This document shows, piece after piece, positions 14,821-22,631 of a DNA stretch of 46,540 nt (the first letter of the stretch is position 1; each line of letters opens with the position of its first letter). The DNA lies in contig JAZRWY010000041.1 in NCBI GenBank assembly GCA_045599945.1, forward strand, positions 1 to 46,540, in the 5' to 3' direction. The DNA comes from UMGS973 sp045599945. GTDB lineage: Bacteria; Bacillota; Clostridia; Peptostreptococcales; Anaerovoracaceae. The notes beneath the pieces were generated by a model. The model was not told the DNA's origin. It did no database searches and worked only from the letters and a program-made list of their open reading frames with translations. The translations under genes were made by a program, and so were the position numbers.

Positions 14821-17715
14821 TTATACACTAACTTTTCTTCTGATTCTCCATACAACGAAGGACATCATCAGTGATCCTAAGAAAGCAAATGCATAGATTC
14901 CAATACCTCCCGCATTTGGCAGTCTGTAGATCGGGTAATTCTTAATAATCTGCTGGAATTTTCCATCCGTCAGCTGTTCATTTGTCAGATTCACCTTTGT
15001 CGCTTCATTGATCTTTGAATATCCATCCGGAGCATGTGTTTCAACAATCCAGTAATCCATATGTAATCTGAGCCCATAAAAATCTGCAAGTCCATCTGAA
15101 TCTGTTTCTGTCGGATTCCCGCCTTCGGTTTTCAGAGAAGCGTCTGTATATGTTACAGCCGGCAAGTCTTTGGTTTCATCAAAGATTCCATCTCCGTCAT
15201 CCTGATAGATTTCAAATGCAGCACCTGAAAGCAGTTTGCTGGTGTCATTACCATCCACTTTCTTCACTTCCAGAGTTGCTCTAGGGTCTACCTGAACAAC
15301 CGGTCTGTTGAACATTTCCTCGTCAGCAACTTCATCATCACCTGATGTCCACGAAATCTTTGCTCCTTCCTCAGTATTGGAGAAGAATCCGTCCTTTCCG
15401 GATGATGTCTTGTTTGTTCCATAATCGGAATCTGCAGATCCTTCATCCGGATAGCTTTCTCCATCTTTTACATATTCCGCATAGGCAGCATCATTTACCT
15501 TAATGTTGAAAGATGCACTGTACTGCTTTGCAGGATCCATTGCATAACTAGGCTGGAATGTAACTTTAATAGTTTTTCCACTGATGGAAACACTATCTAC
15601 AATATTTTTCCCTGCAGCTGTCACTGCGCCTTTTTCATACAAAACATTTCCTGCATCATCCTTTACAACAACATCCGGGTTATCTGCAAAATCAACCCAC
15701 TCTGTTAATGTATCCTGAATAGTAACGTTTTTCATGAACAGAATGTTATTGATACTGTCGGAAAGGCTGTCTGCACTGCCTGCATAATAGTATTTTCCTT
15801 CATATCCCTTATTCTGGCTGCTTGCCATATATGCAAGCACTTCCGATTTGCTTCGTGAAGCGCCGTTGGCATCTGTTATGCTTCCTGCAAGGTCCTCTTC
15901 ACTGGCAAAACCAATGGTATATAGCGCTACATCTTCGTTACTTGCTCTGAACTGATCTGCTGCCTGCTCTGTGCATGCAAACAGGTCATACTCTCTTGGC
16001 TTTGAATTACTGAAATACTTGCTTAAATCTACCGGCAGACCATCTATATAGTCAAAATAGTCGTTTGGATAATCATTCACAAAGGCATCAAATGCTGCAT
16101 CGTCTGTCACAATCAGATTTGCTTCATCATCCAGTGATACTCCTGGTATGTTCATCGCATCCGCCAGGTTAAAATATACTGGAAATCCGTGCATATCACC
16201 ATCCGCAGGGAGTAAGAAATTATAGTATGGTAAACTGCCTGTCAGATTAAGCTGCGCACTTTTAAAATGTTCTCCATTAGAAAAGGCGGTCATTTCCATC
16301 AATAAGCTTGCCGCATCTAATTCGGTTTTTTCCGATCCCGAACCAAACATTTTATAATTGCCTGTATTTCCTGTTCCACAATCCATGCTTCCATCGTTAT
16401 ATGCAACAGTAGGCATACCATCTCCCAGGAAGATTACAATCTTCTTGTTACTGGAATCGGACTTTTCCTTTAATATTTCATCTGCTGTATTCATTCCGGC
16501 AGCGTAATTTGTCGCTCCAGTTGTTTTACTCGGCAGACTAACCGAATCAACACTGCTGGACCAGCTCTGAATATAGTTTTTCTCTGGTGTGGAATCATCA
16601 CTAAATGTTGAAATGGCAATGGAATTCTTGTCATTTGCTGCAAGGAACTGCTTGATAAATCCGGTTCCATCTTTATTTTCACCATTTAGGAATCTATCTA
16701 TCGCTTCCTGTCTTGTAATTGCCGTCTTGTCTGCAGCTTTCATATCTTTGTTCTGCGTCATACTTCCGGACTGATCCAGAACAAGAAGCAGGTCAATGCC
16801 TTCAGATTTTGCCTGCGCATTCAGATACAGACGATATACATCCTTTAATCCTGCAACACCTTCATCATCCAGCGCAGTGTCCGGATTATTATCGTCACTG
16901 CTGACATTGTCTCCCAGGTAGTCAATGCATTTGTTCGTTTCTGCATCAAGATTCAAGGTTACCGGATTATATGATGGCGTTCCCGGAACAGGTGCATTCA
17001 GCCTGGTTGATTTTACTATCTTCTTTTCCAGCTTGATTTCTTTCTGTTCATTGGAATCTGCAGATTCTGCAGCCTGTTTTTCTATCGCTTCCTGATTGGC
17101 AGTTTTCTTTTCCGGTTGCTTTTCTGCTGTTTTCTTTTCACGATCTGCTGCTTCAACCTTAAACAGAATGCTTCTCTCTTTATCGTTTACTGTTTCTGAT
17201 TTTTCAAAGTTCTCATATAAAACATCACTGTCTGCTTCTACCGAAAGTCTTGTTTCAAAGTCAGGTGCATTCTTCGGAATGGTAACTCTGAATTCCTGCT
17301 CCGACTTTCCGCCTTTGGCATCAATACCTTCTTCGTTCAAATAAACTGTATGAAACTCGCCAACCAGTTTCTGCAGTTCCTCATTTTCAAAAGATGGCAG
17401 AAAGCCGATTTTGCCGGCTGTTTCAGCGTCGATTACTTCATCAGTCTCGTTGACAATTCTGATTTTTACTGTAGCCGTTTCACCAGCCTTATAAACATTC
17501 TGGTCTGCAATCAGTGTAACCGTCACTTTTTCATCACCTTTGCATGCCAGCGGAAATGTTGACGTATTATCTTCTGCATATGCAACCTGAATACCAGAAG
17601 GAAGTACCATGGTTACAAACAATGCAATGACGCATATCCAGGACAGGATTGATTTCATCGCTTTTCCTGCTTTTTCCTTTTTCACTTTTTTCTCTGGTAG
17701 TTTTCTCTTATACAT
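14821..17715 (-). CDS. vWA-domain pilus tip adhesin with LPNAG sorting signal
   Basis: 964 residues. A signal peptide lies at about 18-47. A beta-rich N-terminal domain (50-185) and a Lys/Glu-rich linker (190-230) precede a vWA domain (about 300-640) with an intact MIDAS: DQSGS on strand 1, the Thr in GATNYAAG, and the Asp in FLGDGMPT. Beta-sandwich domains follow, then a SpaA-type domain (about 820-925, including the E-box-like YWIVETHAPDGY). The C-terminus is LPNAG, a hydrophobic helix and a basic tail, a sortase signal with Ala in place of Thr. GGGAG lies upstream of the ATG. It is the last gene of the sortase-pilin operon, which fits a tip adhesin added by a class C sortase. The intact MIDAS suggests metal-dependent ligand binding. 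The target is unknown. Confidence 0.88.
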   Translation of the reverse strand: MYKRKLPEKKVKKEKAGKAMKSILSWICVIALFVTMVLPSGIQVAYAEDNTSTFPLACKGDEKVTVTLIADQNVYKAGETATVKIRIVNETDEVIDAETAGKIGFLPSFENEELQKLVGEFHTVYLNEEGIDAKGGKSEQEFRVTIPKNAPDFETRLSVEADSDVLYENFEKSETVNDKERSILFKVEAADREKKTAEKQPEKKTANQEAIEKQAAESADSNEQKEIKLEKKIVKSTRLNAPVPGTPSYNPVTLNLDAETNKCIDYLGDNVSSDDNNPDTALDDEGVAGLKDVYRLYLNAQAKSEGIDLLLVLDQSGSMTQNKDMKAADKTAITRQEAIDRFLNGENKDGTGFIKQFLAANDKNSIAISTFSDDSTPEKNYIQSWSSSVDSVSLPSKTTGATNYAAGMNTADEILKEKSDSSNKKIVIFLGDGMPTVAYNDGSMDCGTGNTGNYKMFGSGSEKTELDAASLLMEMTAFSNGEHFKSAQLNLTGSLPYYNFLLPADGDMHGFPVYFNLADAMNIPGVSLDDEANLIVTDDAAFDAFVNDYPNDYFDYIDGLPVDLSKYFSNSKPREYDLFACTEQAADQFRASNEDVALYTIGFASEEDLAGSITDANGASRSKSEVLAYMASSQNKGYEGKYYYAGSADSLSDSINNILFMKNVTIQDTLTEWVDFADNPDVVVKDDAGNVLYEKGAVTAAGKNIVDSVSISGKTIKVTFQPSYAMDPAKQYSASFNIKVNDAAYAEYVKDGESYPDEGSADSDYGTNKTSSGKDGFFSNTEEGAKISWTSGDDEVADEEMFNRPVVQVDPRATLEVKKVDGNDTSKLLSGAAFEIYQDDGDGIFDETKDLPAVTYTDASLKTEGGNPTETDSDGLADFYGLRLHMDYWIVETHAPDGYSKINEATKVNLTNEQLTDGKFQQIIKNYPIYRLPNAGGIGIYAFAFLGSLMMSFVVWRIRRKVSV

Positions 17716-17745
17716 AATACACTCCCAAAATCCTAATACTTCTTT

Positions 17746-18783
17746 CTAAATCCTATCGTTTCTTTTCATTTTTTGCGCAATCATAGCTCCGGCTGCAGAT
17801 AATGCCATAAGTGCCAGCAGCAGCAGTATGATTGTGCTGTCTCCGGTTTTTACAAAATGCAGTATGCTATATGCATTTGTAAACTGGGCATGATCTGCCG
17901 CATTTCCGTCTTCATCCTTCACTTCTTTTTCCAGGATCAGTTCGCCATTTTCTTCCGTAACTATGCAGGTCATTTCATATACAGTATTATCATAGGAATA
18001 ACCCTTTTCTCCGGTATTTACTTCACTGATCTTATATTTGTAAGTTCCCGGCTCTGTAAATACACAGGTGCCGAATTCCTTTTCACCTGCACCTTCAATG
18101 GATACAATCTTTTCAGAATCTCTGCTTCCTTCCGGCATCGGGTTCTGAATATCCTCAGCTGTCATCTTGAATTCAAAGTGACCGTCTTTTGCCGGGTTTC
18201 CTTTTACAATTTTTTCAACAGGCGGATCAACTGTTACGTTACCTGTTTTCACAATGGCGATCTTTGGCATTACCGAAACATCGCGAATCCATCCACTCTC
18301 TCCATCTGATGCCGGTACCATGACAAGGAACGGTTCCATGTCTTTGTATCCGTTATCTTTCGCATCATACTGATTCAGTTTCACGAGATATATTCCGGCA
18401 TCCAGATGATCAAACCGCACATTGCCGGAAGCATCTGCCGTGCTGCGTATCCCTTTCAGACCTTTCCGCTCTGAAATGGCAGCAAATTCTTTCGCTGCAT
18501 CATTGGACTGGGCTGCAGTCATACCTCCATACTGAATTCCAATATCAAAATCATTCACCGGAATATAGGAGGGCTCCGATTTGCTTAAATCCATTGCTGA
18601 CACCAGGTAAATGGAGACGTCAGCCCCGGATATTCCGCTTCTGGTGCCGTCACCATTGCTGCACTGCATCTGAACCGTAAGACTATATGCATCATCCGAT
18701 GATGCAAATGCAGTCATGCCAATACTCATTACCAGAAACACAGCAGCAATCATGACAGTTCCTGCTCTTTTCAATCCTTTCAT
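17746..18783 (-). CDS. Minor pilin with FctA/Spy0128-like isopeptide domain
   Basis: 345 residues with a signal peptide (1-27). The N-terminal half is Cna_B-like (GISGADVSIYLV...LDAGIYLVKLNQYD). The C-terminal half (about 190-310) resembles the FctA/Spy0128 'pilin isopeptide linkage' domain, with YKYKISEV, YDNTVYEM and a final QFTNAY strand that in the family supplies the isopeptide Asn. The sorting signal is FVKTG followed by a hydrophobic helix and KMKRN, so Leu-Pro is replaced by Phe-Val. It lies between the second sortase and the tip adhesin. It probably serves as the ancillary or basal subunit. The unusual sorting motif suggests that it is recognised by a dedicated enzyme. Confidence 0.82.
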   Translation of the reverse strand: MKGLKRAGTVMIAAVFLVMSIGMTAFASSDDAYSLTVQMQCSNGDGTRSGISGADVSIYLVSAMDLSKSEPSYIPVNDFDIGIQYGGMTAAQSNDAAKEFAAISERKGLKGIRSTADASGNVRFDHLDAGIYLVKLNQYDAKDNGYKDMEPFLVMVPASDGESGWIRDVSVMPKIAIVKTGNVTVDPPVEKIVKGNPAKDGHFEFKMTAEDIQNPMPEGSRDSEKIVSIEGAGEKEFGTCVFTEPGTYKYKISEVNTGEKGYSYDNTVYEMTCIVTEENGELILEKEVKDEDGNAADHAQFTNAYSILHFVKTGDSTIILLLLALMALSAAGAMIAQKMKRNDRI

Positions 18784-18808
18784 AACAACTCTCTTCCCTT
18801 TCTTCCTG

Positions 18809-19642
18809 TTACTTATACTTTCTGACTTCTGTAAGTCTATTTATGAAATATGCAATAATTATTCCCGCAATTGCACAAAACAGTGTAATGAGAATCATTT
18901 TCACATTTCCTTTCGTCTCTTCTGATATAACCGTATCATCCGGTGCTCTATGCCCTCTAACCAGTAATCTATGGGTATTCATGCCGTATGGTGTACATGT
19001 TACCAATGTGATATAATCATGTTCCGGGTCTCGCACCAGATAATCTGTATTTTCAGGTTCAACAACTTCTATCTGATCTACTTCATATTTCAATGTCTTG
19101 TCCAGAATATGGATATAGAAGCAGTCTCCTATTTCCATAAGATCCAGATCTCTAAACAGTTTATTGCTTGGCAGTCCGCGGTGTGCCGCGATGACTGCAT
19201 GGCTGTTCCTGCCGCCAATGGGAAGACTGCTCCCCAGAATATGGCCGGCCCCCTTTGCCAGGCTCTCCTCATCTGCATAATGGTAAATCGGTGCTTCTAC
19301 ATCCAGCGACGGTATTTCTATGCTTCCCAGCATGCCGTTTCCGCATATGTTCAGAATACTTTCGTATTCCCTGTCCTTTTTTCCATCCTTCGTAGAAAAA
19401 GCATCCGGCACTTTCGTCGGCATCAGATTCTTATTATATCTGACCGCCGCTTTCATTTCTTTTTCCAGATTTGTCGAGCCGTCTTTTGCTGCATCCTGAT
19501 ATACATGGACCAGCTTATTGTTCAGGTGTTCATTCCACTTATTACTGAGAGTCGGATAGAGCATTATACCAAGACCAACAAAAAATATAATCACATATAG
19601 GATGAATGTCCGGTCATGAATTATCTTTTTTAGTTTTGCCAT
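18809..19642 (-). CDS. Class C sortase (pilin polymerase), second copy
   Basis: 277 residues. It has an N-terminal membrane helix, the sortase beta-barrel with catalytic His (VIAAHRGLP), Cys (TLVTCTPYG) and Arg (HRLLVRGHR), and a C-terminal membrane helix, the two-anchor layout of pilus-type SrtC enzymes. The regulatory lid motif usually read DPF/DPW appears here as DAF. Start at 19642 (MAKLKK), with AAAGGAA about eleven bases upstream; a longer frame to 19690 begins inside a strong hairpin and is rejected. It lies between the major and minor pilin genes and is about as similar to the sortase at 21346 as paralogues in one pilus locus usually are. Confidence 0.92.
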   Translation of the reverse strand: MAKLKKIIHDRTFILYVIIFFVGLGIMLYPTLSNKWNEHLNNKLVHVYQDAAKDGSTNLEKEMKAAVRYNKNLMPTKVPDAFSTKDGKKDREYESILNICGNGMLGSIEIPSLDVEAPIYHYADEESLAKGAGHILGSSLPIGGRNSHAVIAAHRGLPSNKLFRDLDLMEIGDCFYIHILDKTLKYEVDQIEVVEPENTDYLVRDPEHDYITLVTCTPYGMNTHRLLVRGHRAPDDTVISEETKGNVKMILITLFCAIAGIIIAYFINRLTEVRKYK

Positions 19643-19663
19643 AATGGTCTGATTCCTTTCCAA

Positions 19664-19692
19664 GGGTGCGACAGGCTGTTCCTGCCGCACCC
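19664..19692 (-). other. Strong hairpin between major pilin and second sortase genes
   Basis: GGGTGCGGCAGG and CCTGTCGCACCC pair over 12 bp (one G-U) around a 5-base loop, 48 bases after the major pilin stop codon. No T-tract follows, so it looks like a 3' end stabiliser or partial attenuator rather than a complete terminator. Confidence 0.7.
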
Positions 19693-19740
19693 GATATGAT
19701 CACTTAATTTCGCAAGTCAAAGCACACATTTCTATTCTTC

Positions 19741-21240
19741 TTAAGCTTCTGTACTCTTAAATTTTCTAAAAATCTTCATTGCACCAAGTGCCATGATGAT
19801 AACACCAAGTACTGTGAAAATGTAGGTTCCTGCACCACCTGTTGATGGAAGACCAGGAGTCTTTCCGTTTTCAATCTGTAAGAAATCCTGTGTTGTTGGT
19901 TCAATTACAGTATCTCCATTTGCTTCATAAGAGCATTCGAACTTTGAAATCACTGTTCCATCAATGGTTACAGTGTATGATGCAAGCGTTCCGTCACCAT
20001 TATATGTTGCTGCAATTACAACTGCATATTCTTTCTCACTAAGAGCATATCCCTTAGGCGCTGTCTTTTCCTTCAGTGTATATTCACCTTCAGCAAGACC
20101 TGTAAAGGATAATGCGCCGCTTCCGTCTGATGTTGCTTCAAATACTTTGCCAGTGTTCTTGCTTGTCAGCGTGAATACTGCATTTTCAAGAGCGTCATCG
20201 GATGTGATGTCCTTAAAGTCTGTTGATGTATCAACAAGAGTTGCGGATCCATCTTCTTCGATCTTAATCAGTTCGTGTGTCTTCTGTGTCTTTGTTGTCA
20301 TTGTTCCACCGATTGCAGCATCAAGACCGAATGTATAAGTATGCGTTTCACCTTCCTTAGGTGTTGATTCGTTATTTCCCTGTGGATCAGTTGTATATTT
20401 GAATGATGCCTTATTTGTGTTCGGATCAAAATTGAACTTTGCATTTTCGTTTACAGTACCGGAGTATTCAATGACAACCTTCTGATACTGGTTTTTCTGA
20501 ATCTCAGCAAGGCTGTCCCAGGTCCATGTAAATCCATTGCCGCTTGTTGATACTGTTCCAACAGTTGTTGTTCCAACCTTAGCTACAGCATCTTCATTGT
20601 ATGTGATGCCTTCCGGAAGAGTATCTGTTAAAGTAAGTTTTGCGGCTTCATACTCAGCAGAATATGAAGGAATGTCAGCTTCTGCCTGGAATTTTACAAC
20701 GCTTCCCACTTCTACGGAACTTCCGCTGTCATTTCCTGCGCCTGCTGCATCTACAACTTTCTTTTCTACGCCCGGTTCACTGCACTTTGCATACGCATTA
20801 TTTGTAAAATTCGTCTTTGCACTCAGTGAATTTGAAGTAGTTGAATCATAGTCTGCACTGACAATCATCGGATTATATACATTCTGTACACTTCCGGTTA
20901 CAAGCACAAGATACATGCCTGGATCTACCGTTGCAGAATATGTTCCACTGCTTTCTGTCATTGCTATTCCTGTAAGGCTTCCAGCGTTTTTCGCAATTGC
21001 TGTGATTTCAGCTGCCGTTGGAGCTTTAACATCAGCGATGGTTACTCCGCTTACAGTTTCCCATGCGCCATTACCCTCTTTTACAATCTGATAAGCCGTT
21101 ACTGTTGCACCGGATTCAACACCGGTTACGGAAATCGTTTTGTCTGCATCTGCCGCAAATGCACCAAAAGCTCCCATTGACATTACAACGGATAGAGCCA
21201 GTACAATTGCTCCTGCACGTTTTAATAATCCTTTTCTCAT
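19741..21240 (-). CDS. Major pilin (SpaA-type isopeptide-forming backbone subunit) with LPSTG
   Basis: 499 residues. The signal peptide covers residues 1-30 (MRKGLLKRAG start). The fimbrial D2-type isopeptide domain lies at about 165-310 (VEVGSVVKFQ... LTLTDTLPEGI). A SpaA/Cna_B domain with the E-box YTLKEKTAPKGY follows (about 345-465), then LPSTG, a hydrophobic helix and KIFRKFKS. These are the hallmarks of sortase-polymerised backbone pilins. The start at 21240 follows AAAGGAAG and is preferred over an upstream in-frame ATG that would put 32 hydrophilic residues before the signal peptide. It lies between two class C sortase genes. A strong hairpin after the gene may raise its transcript level above that of the minor subunits. 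Confidence 0.92.
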   Translation of the reverse strand: MRKGLLKRAGAIVLALSVVMSMGAFGAFAADADKTISVTGVESGATVTAYQIVKEGNGAWETVSGVTIADVKAPTAAEITAIAKNAGSLTGIAMTESSGTYSATVDPGMYLVLVTGSVQNVYNPMIVSADYDSTTSNSLSAKTNFTNNAYAKCSEPGVEKKVVDAAGAGNDSGSSVEVGSVVKFQAEADIPSYSAEYEAAKLTLTDTLPEGITYNEDAVAKVGTTTVGTVSTSGNGFTWTWDSLAEIQKNQYQKVVIEYSGTVNENAKFNFDPNTNKASFKYTTDPQGNNESTPKEGETHTYTFGLDAAIGGTMTTKTQKTHELIKIEEDGSATLVDTSTDFKDITSDDALENAVFTLTSKNTGKVFEATSDGSGALSFTGLAEGEYTLKEKTAPKGYALSEKEYAVVIAATYNGDGTLASYTVTIDGTVISKFECSYEANGDTVIEPTTQDFLQIENGKTPGLPSTGGAGTYIFTVLGVIIMALGAMKIFRKFKSTEA

Positions 21241-21345
21241 TACTTTTCTTCCTTTCTTGATTCCTCTGCTTTTACTTGCTTGCTTTTCGGTGAAATGAAA
21301 TTCAATTTCCCCTTTCACAATACTTATATATTTCACTGAAGCGGG

Positions 21346-22212
21346 TTAATCTTCAGTTGAAATCATATTTCTTTTCCGCCGATCCACATATCTCTTAACA
21401 AAAACGACTATCACCAGCGTTATCACGGCAAGAATCAGTTTTATCTGCCAGGATTTCAGTGTATCGGCTATGGTCGTTGTCTCAGTTTTTGATACATATT
21501 TCACCCTATGTCCTCTTATGAGCAGGCGGTGTGTATTGACACCATAAGGCGTACATGTAACAAGTGTTACCAGATCTTTGTCTCCAATAATCTGGAGATC
21601 ATCAATATCATCCGGCAATACAACTTTAATCTGATCAACTTCGTATGCCAGCGTTTGATTCAATATAAATAAGTAGAATATGTCGCCGCTTTCCATTTGA
21701 TCCAGATCTGTAAACAATTTTGCGTTTGGCATGCCACGATGCCCTGCAATAACACAATGTGAACCTTTGCCGCCAACCGGAAGGCTGGTTCCCATCACAT
21801 GCCCGCATCCTTTCCGGAGAGCTTCTTCCAGGGTTCCATGATAGATAACAATACGCTGATGGATTGTGGGAATTTCCAGATACCCCATGATTCCGTTTCC
21901 GGATATGTTCAGACATTTTTCATATTCACTATCCGCTGGCACCAGCGAACTGAAGGGGTCCATAGGACTGTTAACCAGTTTTTCATCATTATATTGCCTT
22001 GCCTTTTCAAATTCCCTCATCAGCATATCCTGCTCTGTCTTGCTTGAGTCATCCTGGTAGATGGATACCAGCCGGTCACTCAGCATGGTGTTCCAGGCGT
22101 CACTGATGGACGGATAATTCAGAACAACCAGGCCAAGAACCACAATCAGGATCCCGCTGACAATCGATTGAAATCTTGAGGTTTTCCTTTTTTCTTTTTT
22201 CTTTATTTTCAT
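21346..22212 (-). CDS. Class C sortase (pilin polymerase), first gene of the pilus operon
   Basis: 288 residues. It has an N-terminal membrane helix, an intact active site (His in VIAGHRGMP, Cys in TLVTCTPYG, Arg in HRLLIRGHR), the class C lid motif DPF (in NSPMDPFSS) and a C-terminal membrane helix ending in a basic tail. The start follows GGCGAGG by eight bases. It heads the operon sortase-pilin-sortase-pilin-tip, with a predicted -10 box about 120 bases upstream. It probably polymerises the LPSTG backbone pilin. With two sortases present, one may add the minor subunit. Confidence 0.92.
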   Translation of the reverse strand: MKIKKKEKRKTSRFQSIVSGILIVVLGLVVLNYPSISDAWNTMLSDRLVSIYQDDSSKTEQDMLMREFEKARQYNDEKLVNSPMDPFSSLVPADSEYEKCLNISGNGIMGYLEIPTIHQRIVIYHGTLEEALRKGCGHVMGTSLPVGGKGSHCVIAGHRGMPNAKLFTDLDQMESGDIFYLFILNQTLAYEVDQIKVVLPDDIDDLQIIGDKDLVTLVTCTPYGVNTHRLLIRGHRVKYVSKTETTTIADTLKSWQIKLILAVITLVIVVFVKRYVDRRKRNMISTED

Positions 22213-22260
22213 GGAAAGAACCTCGCCTATGTAAATATCTGCTGATTTTCAATTCCGCCC

Positions 22261-22300
22261 CGTAGCACCTTTCATTCAAAAGCACTGATTGGTGACTACG
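22261..22300 (-). other. Leader hairpin of the pilus operon
   Basis: CGTAG(T)CACC and GGTGCTACG pair over nine base pairs with one bulge around a 21-base loop, in the untranslated leader between the -10 box and the first sortase gene. It does not overlap the ribosome binding site and no T-tract follows. Function unknown. Confidence 0.5.
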
Positions 22301-22327
22301 AGGCTACCCCTAAAACAACACAACTAC

Positions 22328-22333
22328 ATTATA
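22328..22333 (-). promoter_or_regulatory. -10 box of the pilus operon promoter (no -35 match)
   Basis: A perfect TATAAT on the minus strand lies about 115 bases upstream of the first sortase gene. No -35 box is seen at 16-18 bases (ACGGGT at the 17-base position), which is the pattern of an activator-dependent promoter. Confidence 0.5.
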
Positions 22334-22399
22334 CGGATGCCCCATAACAAACCCGTTACAGATATCGTGTCATCTTTGAAAAAATTTTTTACTTCATAA

Positions 22400-22430
22400 A
22401 TCAGAAAAAGTCCCATAGTATCTGGGACTT
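22400..22430 (-). terminator. Orphan terminator-like hairpin upstream of the pilus promoter
   Basis: On the minus strand AAGTCCC, nine bases, GGGACTT followed by TTTCTG. It lies about 170 bases downstream of the PAS gene terminator and about 70 bases upstream of the pilus -10 box, so it ends neither annotated gene. Confidence 0.6.
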
Positions 22431-22431
22431 C

Positions 22432-22580
22432 GCCTGTTTTGTCTTGCTGTTTGAAAGATCTTTTAAAAAAAATTATATTTGTTACGCGCGTCCGGCCGCT
22501 TCTCCTGTTTTGTCACGCATTAACCATTACTTACTCGAAACAGTACACTTTTGTCACGCTCTTTCCATTCTGTGACAAAA
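22432..22580. promoter_or_regulatory. Repeated GTGACAAAA boxes upstream of the pilus operon
   Basis: GTGACAAAA occurs three times: once on the plus strand (22572-22580) and twice on the minus strand (about 22550-22558 and 22508-22516). A fourth, partial copy (GACAAAACAGG) is at 22432-22442. Repeats of this kind fit binding by a SARP-like regulator, but the link is inferred from position only. Confidence 0.4.
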
Positions 22581-22613
22581 GAGAGATTGAGGATGGTATC
22601 ACCTCAATCTCTC
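22581..22613 (-). terminator. Terminator of the PAS-domain regulator gene
   Basis: GAGAGATTGAGG/CCTCAATCTCTC is a perfect 12-bp stem with a 9-base loop, followed on the minus strand by TTTTGTC, 19 bases after the stop codon. Confidence 0.8.
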
Positions 22614-22631
22614 TCTTTCATCTTTCATATG

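Noticed and set aside
22201..22320. A cyclic di-GMP or similar riboswitch in the pilus leader
   Set aside because: Only one bulged hairpin is seen and the conserved core sequences of the known classes are not present.
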